In this document: piece after piece, positions 25,289-34,000 of the stretch
How the letters are laid out: each line of letters starts with the position of its first letter
Position numbering within the stretch: position 1 is the stretch's first letter
Translations under genes and position numbers: made by a program
Notes under the pieces: model-generated
What the model was told of the DNA's origin: nothing
The model's input: the letters and a program-made list of their open reading frames with translations, nothing else
Databases searched by the model: none
NCBI GenBank assembly: GCA_937911505.1
Contig: CALEMF010000071.1
Location: forward strand, 1 to 34,365
From: an uncultured Cytophagales bacterium
GTDB taxonomy: Bacteria; Bacteroidota; Bacteroidia; Cytophagales; Thermonemataceae
Direction: 5' to 3'
Length of the DNA stretch: 34,365 bases

Positions 25289-27118
25289 TTATTTTTTTGT
25301 AAGTAATAGATTGATCCAGTTTTTCTCGCTCCGTTTCTTTCTTTTTCTAATAGCTTCTTCAACCTTTTTTGCAAAAGTCCAGCAGGTTTGCTTGCGTAAA
25401 TCAAGTATCTTTGACAATTCCTCGGAGGTTACGCGCTTACTACTATTCGTGATATAAGTGATGTAAAATGCTTTTACTAATGGAAAACGGGTGCCTTCGA
25501 AAATAGTATCTACTGTAGCTGACTCTATTTTGCTGCATCTACTACAGCGCCGCGAATAGGGTGTAGTACCCTCTGTGAAGTGAGTATAGGCACATTTACG
25601 GCATATAAAGCCATTTTTCCACTTTAAGTTACTCAAAAACACTAAACAGGCTTCGTCATCTGTATAGATTTTCTTAAACTCTTCAAAGGTAGAAGGTCGT
25701 TGTTCTACTCTAGCTTTTGCAATAGAAGACATATCTCCCAGAAGTTGTTTATTTTGCTCAAGTAATAAGGCATTCATCTTTTCTATTCGTAAAGCTTGTA
25801 TACGCAACACTGCGGTACGCTCTTCTACTTTTTGCTCAAGGTTTCTGTTATGTTCATCTTTAATGCGTTCATTTTCCTGTAACTGTTCGATCACTTTTCT
25901 ACTCGCTATCTCTCTTTGTAGCTTGAGGGTTTTAAGCCGATCTGCAAGTGCTGTCGATAAAACAACACTTTGCAATACGAGCCCGTATTCCAAAGCGTGA
26001 AAACTCCAAGAAGGCAATCTCCAATCGTAAAACAAGGGTGTATAAGCCATAATCATTAGAACATAACTAAGAAAAAGTAAAAAATGGGCTAAAACATAGA
26101 ATCGTGCTGGTTTATATCCTTTTATATAGGCTACAACACCTATAAATAAAAAGACTATAAATGGAAATAGATCAATATAAAGTAAAGCAGTGGCATCTTT
26201 TATTTTGAAGTAATGATAAACTGAAAACATTATCTTATACACCACAACTAAGTATAGTACCTTGATCCATAAGGTGCTTAAGAGTGAAATATTAAGGAAT
26301 TCTTTAATAAAGAGTACTGCAAGGACAATCATAAGGGTATTGCTAATGATCAAGGTATAATCATTGAGTATGGGTAAGCCAGGCCATAAATACTGAAAGC
26401 CCATTCCATGTATTGATAGTAGGTACAACAGCAACATAGCGATGTAGAGGCAGTAAATAATATATTGGTTTTCTCTTACGATGAGAAAAAGTAACAGATT
26501 TACCAGAATCGCCATGAGAATTAAGCCGTAAACGAGTCCAGCACGAATATACTTAGGTAGTTCACGATCAACGAAGTCAGGCATAGTCTGTATTTTCGAA
26601 GAAAGGTTTATTTTATCTTTTGTAACTACTTTTACATAGTACAATAGGGTGTCAGAAGAAGTTGATAACTCGAACACGAAATCCTGATGGTGTATATCTC
26701 TAAAACTAAAAGGTCTATCTCTACCAGCAGTTTGCTTATCAAAAGAACCATCCTTATTGTGTCTATATAGGGTAAGCTGTGAGGCGTTGTGTGAATAAAA
26801 ATGATATAAAAGTAGACTATGTTGTGATTGATTGGAGAGACGAAACTTGAGCCAATAGGTATTTCCAGACACAGCTTTTGGGCGACCGTTTGACATATCT
26901 ACAAAAAACGCTACCTCCTTTATTTTGTGTATTTCTTGAATGCTCAATTGATTGGTTGAATCAACATAAAGGTCGAAGTCTTCGGCACAGAAATAAATAT
27001 CCGTCATCTCATCGGTAAAAACGATAATTTCCGCAGAGGAGGTAAAGCCTGCGGATAGTAAAAGTAGTACAAAAAGCCACTGACGCATAGTACCTATTAA
27101 GCTATGAATTATCAGCAT
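25289..27118 (-). CDS. 7TMR-DISM receptor with an IS1595-transposase-type zinc-ribbon output domain
   Basis: 609 residues. A signal peptide starts at Met11 (MRQWLFVLLLLSAGFTSSAE), so the start is probably 27088. Residues about 31-165 form a 7TMR-DISMED2-type extracellular sandwich (NTYWLKFRLSNQS), about 190-395 seven transmembrane helices (7TMR-DISM), and about 395-465 a coiled coil (NLEQKVEERTAVLR). No kinase, cyclase or other usual output follows. Instead residues about 476-590 match the N-terminal part of IS1595-type transposases: FEEFKKIYTDDEACLVFLSN, LKWKNGFICRKCAY, a ribbon with Cys506/Cys509 and Cys525/Cys528, and a TIFEGTRFPLVKAFYITYIT segment. The DDE catalytic domain is absent, so it is not a transposase. 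A DNA- or protein-binding output is inferred. Monocistronic here. Confidence 0.85.
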   Translation of the reverse strand: MLIIHSLIGTMRQWLFVLLLLSAGFTSSAEIIVFTDEMTDIYFCAEDFDLYVDSTNQLSIQEIHKIKEVAFFVDMSNGRPKAVSGNTYWLKFRLSNQSQHSLLLYHFYSHNASQLTLYRHNKDGSFDKQTAGRDRPFSFRDIHHQDFVFELSTSSDTLLYYVKVVTKDKINLSSKIQTMPDFVDRELPKYIRAGLVYGLILMAILVNLLLFLIVRENQYIIYCLYIAMLLLYLLSIHGMGFQYLWPGLPILNDYTLIISNTLMIVLAVLFIKEFLNISLLSTLWIKVLYLVVVYKIMFSVYHYFKIKDATALLYIDLFPFIVFLFIGVVAYIKGYKPARFYVLAHFLLFLSYVLMIMAYTPLFYDWRLPSWSFHALEYGLVLQSVVLSTALADRLKTLKLQREIASRKVIEQLQENERIKDEHNRNLEQKVEERTAVLRIQALRIEKMNALLLEQNKQLLGDMSSIAKARVEQRPSTFEEFKKIYTDDEACLVFLSNLKWKNGFICRKCAYTHFTEGTTPYSRRCSRCSKIESATVDTIFEGTRFPLVKAFYITYITNSSKRVTSEELSKILDLRKQTCWTFAKKVEEAIRKRKKRSEKNWINLLLTKK

Positions 27119-27313
27119 AAGAGATTATAACTACATTAAGGATAGCCGAGTTAAATGCATTGCTGAATGATTTACCTAGTTAGACTATCAGATACGCAGT
27201 GCATACTATTAGAAGAATTACTCGCCTATTTACAATTATCTATTTGAAAAACGAATAAGCGATCAGTTTAACTTTTCTTTGTACTCCCTTCTTTGTATAG
27301 ACAGCCTTTGAAG

Positions 27314-27802
27314 CTACTCACGCCCCCTATCAGGCAATGAATTATCAACATTACCACTTCCTAAGAAAGAGTTTAGGTAGGCTTTTCGCTCTCTGATAAT
27401 ATCGGTAATTTCATCTGCATACGGAAACTCGGCATCCAAGGCCAAGCAGGCCGCCACATAGGCTTCTGCTTCTTTCAACTGGTCGAGAAAAGCATAAGCA
27501 TAGGCAATTCTGTATTTGGTAGCCGCATTACTTTCTTGCTCTAGTTGATCCACTTCAAGTAAGTACGTCAAGGCCTCTTTGAGCCTACCTAAGTTGTTAA
27601 GCGCTCTGCCAACGTAGGTTTTCAATTCAATCTGGTTTTCGGGTGTAATCGTTTGCTCCTTGGCTAAGGTAAGGATTTCTTCGTGTTGATTATTTTCGTG
27701 GAGACTTTCAAATTGTGCTCTAAGACTATCAGAAAGAGACATGTGACTATGTTTTAATGAAATCAATAATGATGCATCAGCAATATAGTTATTTTTCATC
27801 AT
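27314..27802 (-). CDS. Small TPR protein
   Basis: 162 residues, all helical, with about three tetratricopeptide-like repeats (GRALNNLGRLKEALTYLLEV, then YRIAYAYAFLDQLKEAEAYV and a following helix pair). Such repeats mediate protein contacts. No signal peptide, so cytoplasmic. The first 20 residues (MMKNNYIADASLLISLKHSH) look unlike the rest, and Met21 (27742, MSLSDSLRAQF) is a good alternative start. It is separated from the upstream T9SS operon by a terminator. Partner unknown. Confidence 0.75.
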   Translation of the reverse strand: MMKNNYIADASLLISLKHSHMSLSDSLRAQFESLHENNQHEEILTLAKEQTITPENQIELKTYVGRALNNLGRLKEALTYLLEVDQLEQESNAATKYRIAYAYAFLDQLKEAEAYVAACLALDAEFPYADEITDIIRERKAYLNSFLGSGNVDNSLPDRGRE

Positions 27803-27809
27803 ACCTTAC

Positions 27810-27893
27810 TTAAGAGGCTGTTTGAACTTTATTTCTCAGTTTTCTTTTTCGCTTATGCTTCTCAGCACTAGCGCTTCCCTCTTTAAAAGTACT
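27810..27893 (-). repeat. IS-end-like repeat, copy 2, with the tail of a lost gene
   Basis: Bases 27811-27844 match copy 1 at 4031. On the minus strand a 27-codon stretch ending in KHKRKRKLRNKVQTAS and a stop runs out through the repeat; a stop closes it upstream. The basic tail and the shared RNKVQTA end fit the C-terminus of a transposase or other IS gene whose body is gone. The outer bases (AAGAGGCTGTTTGAAC) resemble the MITE ends. Confidence 0.4.
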
Positions 27894-27950
27894 TCACCTA
27901 AGCAAACAATACTGCTTCATCAATGCTGTAGACAAAATCTAGTCTGTAAG

Positions 27951-27980
27951 AAAAAACCTTGCAGACAAAATCTGCAAGGT
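27951..27980 (-). terminator. Rho-independent terminator of the adhesin / T9SS operon
   Basis: On the minus strand ACCTTGCAGA and TCTGCAAGGT (27956-27980) form a perfect 10-bp stem with a five-base loop, followed by six T (27951-27956). It lies about 50 bases after the stop of the OmpA-like gene and separates the operon from the TPR gene. A related sequence (GTAGACAAAATCTAGTCTG) stands next to it at 27929-27947. Confidence 0.85.
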
Positions 27981-28031
27981 TTATGACAAATTAGGGGAAA
28001 TAAAAGGTTTAGTATAAGCAAAATACCCTAA

Positions 28032-30044
28032 CTACTTTAGCAAAATAATTTCTGTTCTGCGGTTCATTTGATGGTCTGATTCGTTACAGGGTACGCCATC
28101 GGGACAGTTGGTACTTAGTTTTGTTTCGCCATAATAGGCAATAGAAATACGATGTGGAGCAACGCCCCGATTGACCAAAAACTGCCTCGCCGACTGAGAA
28201 CGTCGTTGTGAAAGCCGTACGTTATACCCATAGCTTGCTCTGGAATCTGTATGAGAAGACAACAGCACACGTAACGATGGATATTGATAGAGGACACCTA
28301 ATAAGTTATTGAGCTCGACAGACGCATCAGGTCGGATATAATACTTATCAAGATCGTAATAGATATTTTTTACTTGGTATACATCTTCGGGAGAAAGTCC
28401 TAGGTTGTTGTAGTTAAGTCTTTGCCAAGAGGGTGGTTGTGGGTTATAAACCACTTGGGGGCTATTAGGATTATTAGGGTCTTGTGGTCTGAGCGTCTTC
28501 TCGCCTTTTTTGAGGTAAATTTTGATGGTATCTCTTATACCAGCTTCTACACTTTGGCAGCTCAGTAGTTGTTGCTCACTAATTCTTTTAATACTCTCCT
28601 GATAACCCTCTTTATAAGCTTTTAAGACATACCCCGTGCGTAGCTTCGTAATAAAACTATACACGCCTTCTGCTTCTGTTAGGAAAATCACTTCCCGTTG
28701 CGTCTTTTTCTCAGTAAAATTCAATTCTGCATCGGGTACGATTTGATTGGTAGTACTATCTATCACCACCACCAGTAACTCGCAGGTTTTGTATAGAAAC
28801 TTGTAAATGTCATCATCGCCTACTCCTTCTTCCCTGTTTGAGCTAAAATACCCCTCGTAGCCATCTACGTCTATGATCAACCCAAAATCATCTTGGCTAC
28901 TATTAATCGGCACACCCATATTTTCGGGCTTACCGAAGCGGCCGTTGATATTGGGAGAAAAGAAGACATCCAAACCACCTAAGCCACCGTGTCCGGTAGA
29001 CGCGAAGTATAGGTTATTATTGGCGTCTACAAAAGGAAACATCTCGTCGCCCTTAGTATTGATCATAGGACCTAAATTCTTGGGTACACTCCACGTATCG
29101 CCCTCGTAGGTAGACATAAACAAGTCGGTCCCTCCTACACTACCGGGCATATCCGATACAAAATACAAGGTAGTACCGTCAGAGCTAATAGCTGGGTGCC
29201 CTACAGAGTATTCGTCGTCGTTAAAGGGAAACTCTACAATATTTTTCCACTCGCCATCCTCTACTTCGGCAAAGAAGAGTTTGAGTTTGTTGATGTCATC
29301 TGAGCTCTTCTTAAACTTTCCTTTATGGTAATTATTTCTAGTAAAGGCAATGTTACGCTCATTATTGTAAAATACACTAGGTCCTTCGTGGTATTTGGAG
29401 TTCAATTCCTCTCGAAACTTTTCCCCTTGCGAAAAGCGGTTTTTAGAAAAATACAAATCCAGAAAGTTGGTATTATTCCAGTTATATTTTTTTCTAAAAA
29501 GATTTTTCTTCTCTGTTTCTCTATTAGAGCAAAATAGAATACCTTGTCGGTAATAGGTAGGACTGAAATCGGCTTGTTCAGAGTTGAAAGGCGCCAGCTC
29601 AATTTGGTAGCGAGCTGCATCTTGATGAAAGTGTGCGGTATCTTGGTATACCCGCGAGAAAGTGGCACCTCGCTGATCACCTCTGGCAAGCTGGGCGTAT
29701 TTTTTATACCAATCTTGTGATGCCTCATACTTTCCATTCATCGCCAACGCTTGTGCATAATGTAGAATATTATCGGGGTTTGTTCCTGACTGGTTTACTA
29801 CCTTAGCGTACCAGATTTCAGCATTCTTACTATCATTGATCTTCCGATAACTAATTGCCAACTTCTCTTCTATTACTGCATCAGCTCCCTCCTCTTCAAC
29901 TACTTGTAAATACGCTTTTATTGCCTCTGTATAATGAAAGTCAAGGTAGGCTTTGTCTGCTTGTTTTCGCAGAGAATTTTGCCCCCAACAGGGTACTTGC
30001 ACAAAGAGTAATAATGCTGTAAATATGTAGTGTATTAGCTTCAT
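28032..30044 (-). CDS. TPR-PD40-OmpA protein, PorE-like T9SS component
   Basis: 670 residues with signal peptide 1-22. Helical TPR region (about 23-130), PD40/WD40-like beta-propeller (about 150-420; GTTLYFVSDMPGSVGGTDLF and similar blocks), a carboxypeptidase-regulatory-like domain (about 430-515) and an OmpA C-terminal domain (558-670). The OmpA peptidoglycan-binding marks are LSSHTDSRASYGYN and the final NRRTEIILLK. This order is that of PorE/PG1058-type proteins, which tie the T9SS to peptidoglycan, and of OmpA partners encoded beside SprF-type genes. It is the last gene of the operon, 17 bases after the PorP/SprF gene. Periplasm-outer membrane. Confidence 0.88.
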   Translation of the reverse strand: MKLIHYIFTALLLFVQVPCWGQNSLRKQADKAYLDFHYTEAIKAYLQVVEEEGADAVIEEKLAISYRKINDSKNAEIWYAKVVNQSGTNPDNILHYAQALAMNGKYEASQDWYKKYAQLARGDQRGATFSRVYQDTAHFHQDAARYQIELAPFNSEQADFSPTYYRQGILFCSNRETEKKNLFRKKYNWNNTNFLDLYFSKNRFSQGEKFREELNSKYHEGPSVFYNNERNIAFTRNNYHKGKFKKSSDDINKLKLFFAEVEDGEWKNIVEFPFNDDEYSVGHPAISSDGTTLYFVSDMPGSVGGTDLFMSTYEGDTWSVPKNLGPMINTKGDEMFPFVDANNNLYFASTGHGGLGGLDVFFSPNINGRFGKPENMGVPINSSQDDFGLIIDVDGYEGYFSSNREEGVGDDDIYKFLYKTCELLVVVIDSTTNQIVPDAELNFTEKKTQREVIFLTEAEGVYSFITKLRTGYVLKAYKEGYQESIKRISEQQLLSCQSVEAGIRDTIKIYLKKGEKTLRPQDPNNPNSPQVVYNPQPPSWQRLNYNNLGLSPEDVYQVKNIYYDLDKYYIRPDASVELNNLLGVLYQYPSLRVLLSSHTDSRASYGYNVRLSQRRSQSARQFLVNRGVAPHRISIAYYGETKLSTNCPDGVPCNESDHQMNRRTEIILLK

Positions 30045-30061
30045 AAGCCTGTATTTTAAGT

Positions 30062-31018
30062 TTAAAAATACCGAGGTGTTAAAATCCTCGTCTTATCTCC
30101 TACCCCAAACTCCAAACGTACCATTACCTCGTGGGTGCTTCCTGCCGCCTGTTGTAAATCACTGATAGTGAAGTCGTAAGCATAACCAAAAGTAAAGTTC
30201 TTATTGACGTTAATTTCTGCTAGCAAATCGAAAGAATCATTCCAACGGTAAGAGGCTCCTACCCCAAAACGCTCGTAAAACCACAGATTGGTATTCAAAT
30301 CGAAAGAAACGGGTGCATTCTCCACATACTTTACTAGGAAAGAAGGCTTCAACTTCATAGTAGGATTGAGGTCAAAGAGATAGCCTCCACTCAAGAAGAA
30401 ATGCCGTGATTGTTCTGCCTCTGAAATGTCTACTTCTCGCAAACGATTTTTAATCAACTGTGGAGAAGAGATGCCTACATAATAGCGTGTGTTGCTTAGT
30501 AAAAAGCCTGCACCCACAATAGGAAAGACTTGATTGATGTCCTGTTCGAAGGCAGGATCAAGAATTCCTTGAAAGTTAGTCGTAAGCCCAGCTAAGTTTT
30601 GTCTGTACTGGGTGATTCCTCCCTGCATTCCGAAGGAAAGCGTAGCAAAGTTAAAGTCAATCTTGTAGGCATATACACCCGTTACGGAAAATATCTTAGA
30701 AACACCCAGCTCGTCATTGACTACGTTAAGGCCTGCCCCCATTCTATTGTTCGCAATGGGACTATGGATGGCTAACGTTTGGGTTTGTGGGGAGCCTTCT
30801 ATGCCTGTCCATTGTGCACGTAGTAAACCTGTAAAACTCAATACTTCTCTACTCCCTGCGTAGGCAGGATTGATGGCTAGCCCATTGAACATATACATGG
30901 TATATTGGGCGTCTTGTTGGGCTTGTACTGCAGGCAAGTCTATGGCAAGTATCCCTCCTATCAGTAGACAGCAATATAGCGCCCTTCTACTCTTTCCTAG
31001 CAATAAAGTTATTTTCAT
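30062..31018 (-). CDS. PorP/SprF family T9SS outer-membrane protein
   Basis: 318 residues. Signal peptide about 1-34 (ends VQAQQ), then the family mark DAQYTMYMFNGLAINPAYAGSRE and FTGLLRAQWTGIEGSPQTQ, and beta-strands typical of a barrel to the C-terminus. PorP/SprF proteins serve type B T9SS cargo: SprF is needed to deliver SprB to the surface. Here the gene lies 51 bases behind a giant adhesin with the matching C-terminus and 17 bases before the OmpA-like gene, so it is most likely the dedicated translocation partner of that adhesin. Confidence 0.92.
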   Translation of the reverse strand: MKITLLLGKSRRALYCCLLIGGILAIDLPAVQAQQDAQYTMYMFNGLAINPAYAGSREVLSFTGLLRAQWTGIEGSPQTQTLAIHSPIANNRMGAGLNVVNDELGVSKIFSVTGVYAYKIDFNFATLSFGMQGGITQYRQNLAGLTTNFQGILDPAFEQDINQVFPIVGAGFLLSNTRYYVGISSPQLIKNRLREVDISEAEQSRHFFLSGGYLFDLNPTMKLKPSFLVKYVENAPVSFDLNTNLWFYERFGVGASYRWNDSFDLLAEINVNKNFTFGYAYDFTISDLQQAAGSTHEVMVRLEFGVGDKTRILTPRYF

Positions 31019-31069
31019 AAGATTTTCATTTTATACATCATTCTACATTTGCTCATTTCTGTTTTAATA

Positions 31070-34000
31070 TTAGCGATGAATTACTAAGAATTTCGCCCTA
31101 GGCTTCTCGCCATTACGCAGGTCAACGAGATAATAGTAAGTACCATCTGGCAGTACCTGCGACTGATTAGGCCCTCGGTTAGGAACACCGTTCCAATCGT
31201 TTCCGTAGCTATCCGATTCGTACACCACATTTCCCCATCGGTTAAAGACTTGCAGAGAGATATTCAAGTCTTCTGCACCCAAGATCACAAAGGTATCATT
31301 GATGCCGTCGCCATTTGGTGAGAAACCTTCAGGGATGAGTACCTCTTCACAGCCAATAACCGTAATGAAGATTTCTCCTTCCGTACATTTTGGAATCAGT
31401 CCGTCAAAGCGATCGCATACCTCGTAGCGGATCGTATCCAAACCTACAAAGTTGAAATCAGGTGTGTATTCAATCGTTCCATCTTCTAGGATGCTATACA
31501 CCCCACGAGAGCTTGTGAAGGTAGCCTCTTGCGCCCTCACGTAAATTTCATTACCATCTGGATCAGAATCATTCTCTAACACATTCCTTAGCAGCGAATT
31601 ACAATTTTTCACCGTAAAGCGATCTGTCGTAGCTACTGGTGGCTGATTGATACAGTCACCCACTGTGATCATAATCGTACCGGTAGCGCACTCTTGTGGG
31701 GTTGCATCATTACACACCTCGTATTCAATCGACTCTACGCCAATAAAACCAAGTCGAGGTTCGTAAGAGAAGATACCTTCTGGGTTCAGATTAATGATAC
31801 CACCGTTAGGGGTTAGCTCATTCTGTATGACGGTCGTGGCAAAGAGTGACTTATCTTGATTAGCCAGTACGTCCGCTGTAATATTCGTGCAGTTATCTGC
31901 CTCCAGCATAATAGTTTCGGCTACTGGAATGTTACAGTTACGGATAATCACTACTGCCTCATCCTCTAGCGCAGTGGGTGGACAGACTGTACTTGCTGTA
32001 GCAAAGATGGTATAAGTCGTTGTCGTGGTTGGTGCTGGAATATCTTCAAAAGCAATCGAGCCACCATTACCACTTTGCGTTCCTAGTACACTTGCACCAT
32101 TTCTGAGTTCGTAATCTACCCCTAGTGCTGTATTGGTAACAGTAATGTCTATGTCTGTTGGAATGGCATCAGAGCAGAAATCAAAGTCGTTTACAGTTAA
32201 TACGTTAGAAACATTAGGAAGCGCAAAAATACTGATGAATACATCATCTGAAGAAGCGGGACAAGGATCATTACTGATCGTCCAACGGAACTGATACTCT
32301 CCTGTAGACAAGTTCTGTACTTCTGTGGAGGCAGCACTTTCATTCACGATGACAGCCGTTGTTGGTCCTGCTATCTGTGTCCATCTACCCAATCCTACTA
32401 CCGCAGTGTTCCCTGTCAGCACGGCTGTTGTAGCCTCACAAAGTGCCTGGTTATCCCCTGCCTCCGCTACGGTTGGATTCTCCACTCTCGTAATCGCCAC
32501 ACTTCCCTCTGCATCGGTACAAGTACCATTACTGATCGTCCAGCGGAAGATATTTGTTCCTACACTTAAACTAGTCACACTCGTATTCGGTGAGCTAGGA
32601 CTAGTAATAATTCCTGCCCCTGCTACTACACTCCAACTACCTGTACCTACGGTAGGTGTGTTCGCAGACAGGGTCGCAGTCGTACTACAAACGGTCTGGT
32701 CAGGGCCTGCATCAGAGGCAGTTGGTTCTTCCTCTCGGATCACTACCAAGCTAGCTGATGAAGTGCCACAAGCATTAGACACCGTCCACGTAAATATATT
32801 GCTGCCATAAGAAAGATTGGTCACGCTCGTATTGATTGAGTTAGGACTCGTAATTACACCCGTACCTGTATTGACCGTCCACGTACCCGTTCCAATGGCT
32901 GGTGCAGTAGCCGAAATATTGGTAAAGTCGGTACAAATTGTCTGATCTGCACCTACTACCGCCATAGAAGGACTCTCTTCTAAGGTAATATTTACAGAAG
33001 AGGTTGTAGTAGCACACGTACCATTGCCGATTGTCCATCGGAAGGTATTCACCCCAAGCGATAGGCCTGTCACTGTACTACTAGGGCTATTAGGATTCGT
33101 GATGGTTCCTGCACCACTTACTAAAGTCCAAGTACCCGTTCCTACAGTAGGTGTATTACCATTCAAGGTAGCATTCGGGGTACAAACACTCTGGTCCATC
33201 CCAGCATCAGCTACCGTAGGATTATCCTGTACTAATACATTTACTTCTGCACTACTAGCAGCACACGTACCATTGCTGATCGTCCAGCGGAATACATTGT
33301 TACCTATACCCAAACCTGTTACCGTACTATTAGGATCACCTGAGTTAGTCACTACGCCTGTACCACTTACCAACGTCCACGTTCCTGTTCCTACTAATGG
33401 CGTATTAGCAGATAACGTAGTATTGGTTGTACAAATCGTCTGATCTGTACCCGCATTGGCTACAGTTGGAAGTTCATCTCGTGTAATGTTGACACTCGCT
33501 GCCGATGCAGGGCAAGCACCATTGCTAATCGTCCATCTAAAGGTATTCAAACCCACTGTTAAGTTGGTAACAGTAGTATTCGGATCACTCGGATTAGTGA
33601 GCGTCGCTGTACCATTCGTTACCGTCCATATTCCAGTTCCTACTGTTGGCGCATTGGCAGAAAGCGTGTAAGTACCTGTACAGGTGGCATCATCTGTTCC
33701 AGCATCTGCTACTGTCGGTGCTTCTAGTCTTGTAACAATCATAGTAGAGGTGATCGCAGGACAAGTGCCGTTCGTTACCGTCCACGTAAAGGTATTATCA
33801 CCGAAAGCTAAGGCAGATACAGGTGACTTAGGATCGTTAGGATCACTGATCACAGCACCGCTAGTAGTACTCCAGGTACCAGTTCCCACATTAGGGATAT
33901 CTGCATCTAATTGCGTAGTAGGCGTACAAACACTTTGGTCAGGGCCTGCATCTACATTCGTAGGCGCTTCCTCTCTTACAATGCTTACACTCGCTGCTGA

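Noticed and set aside
25289..27118. Reading the receptor gene as an IS1595 transposase insertion.
   Set aside because: The DDE catalytic part and inverted ends are absent and the frame is continuous from the receptor through the coiled coil, so a fused domain is more likely.
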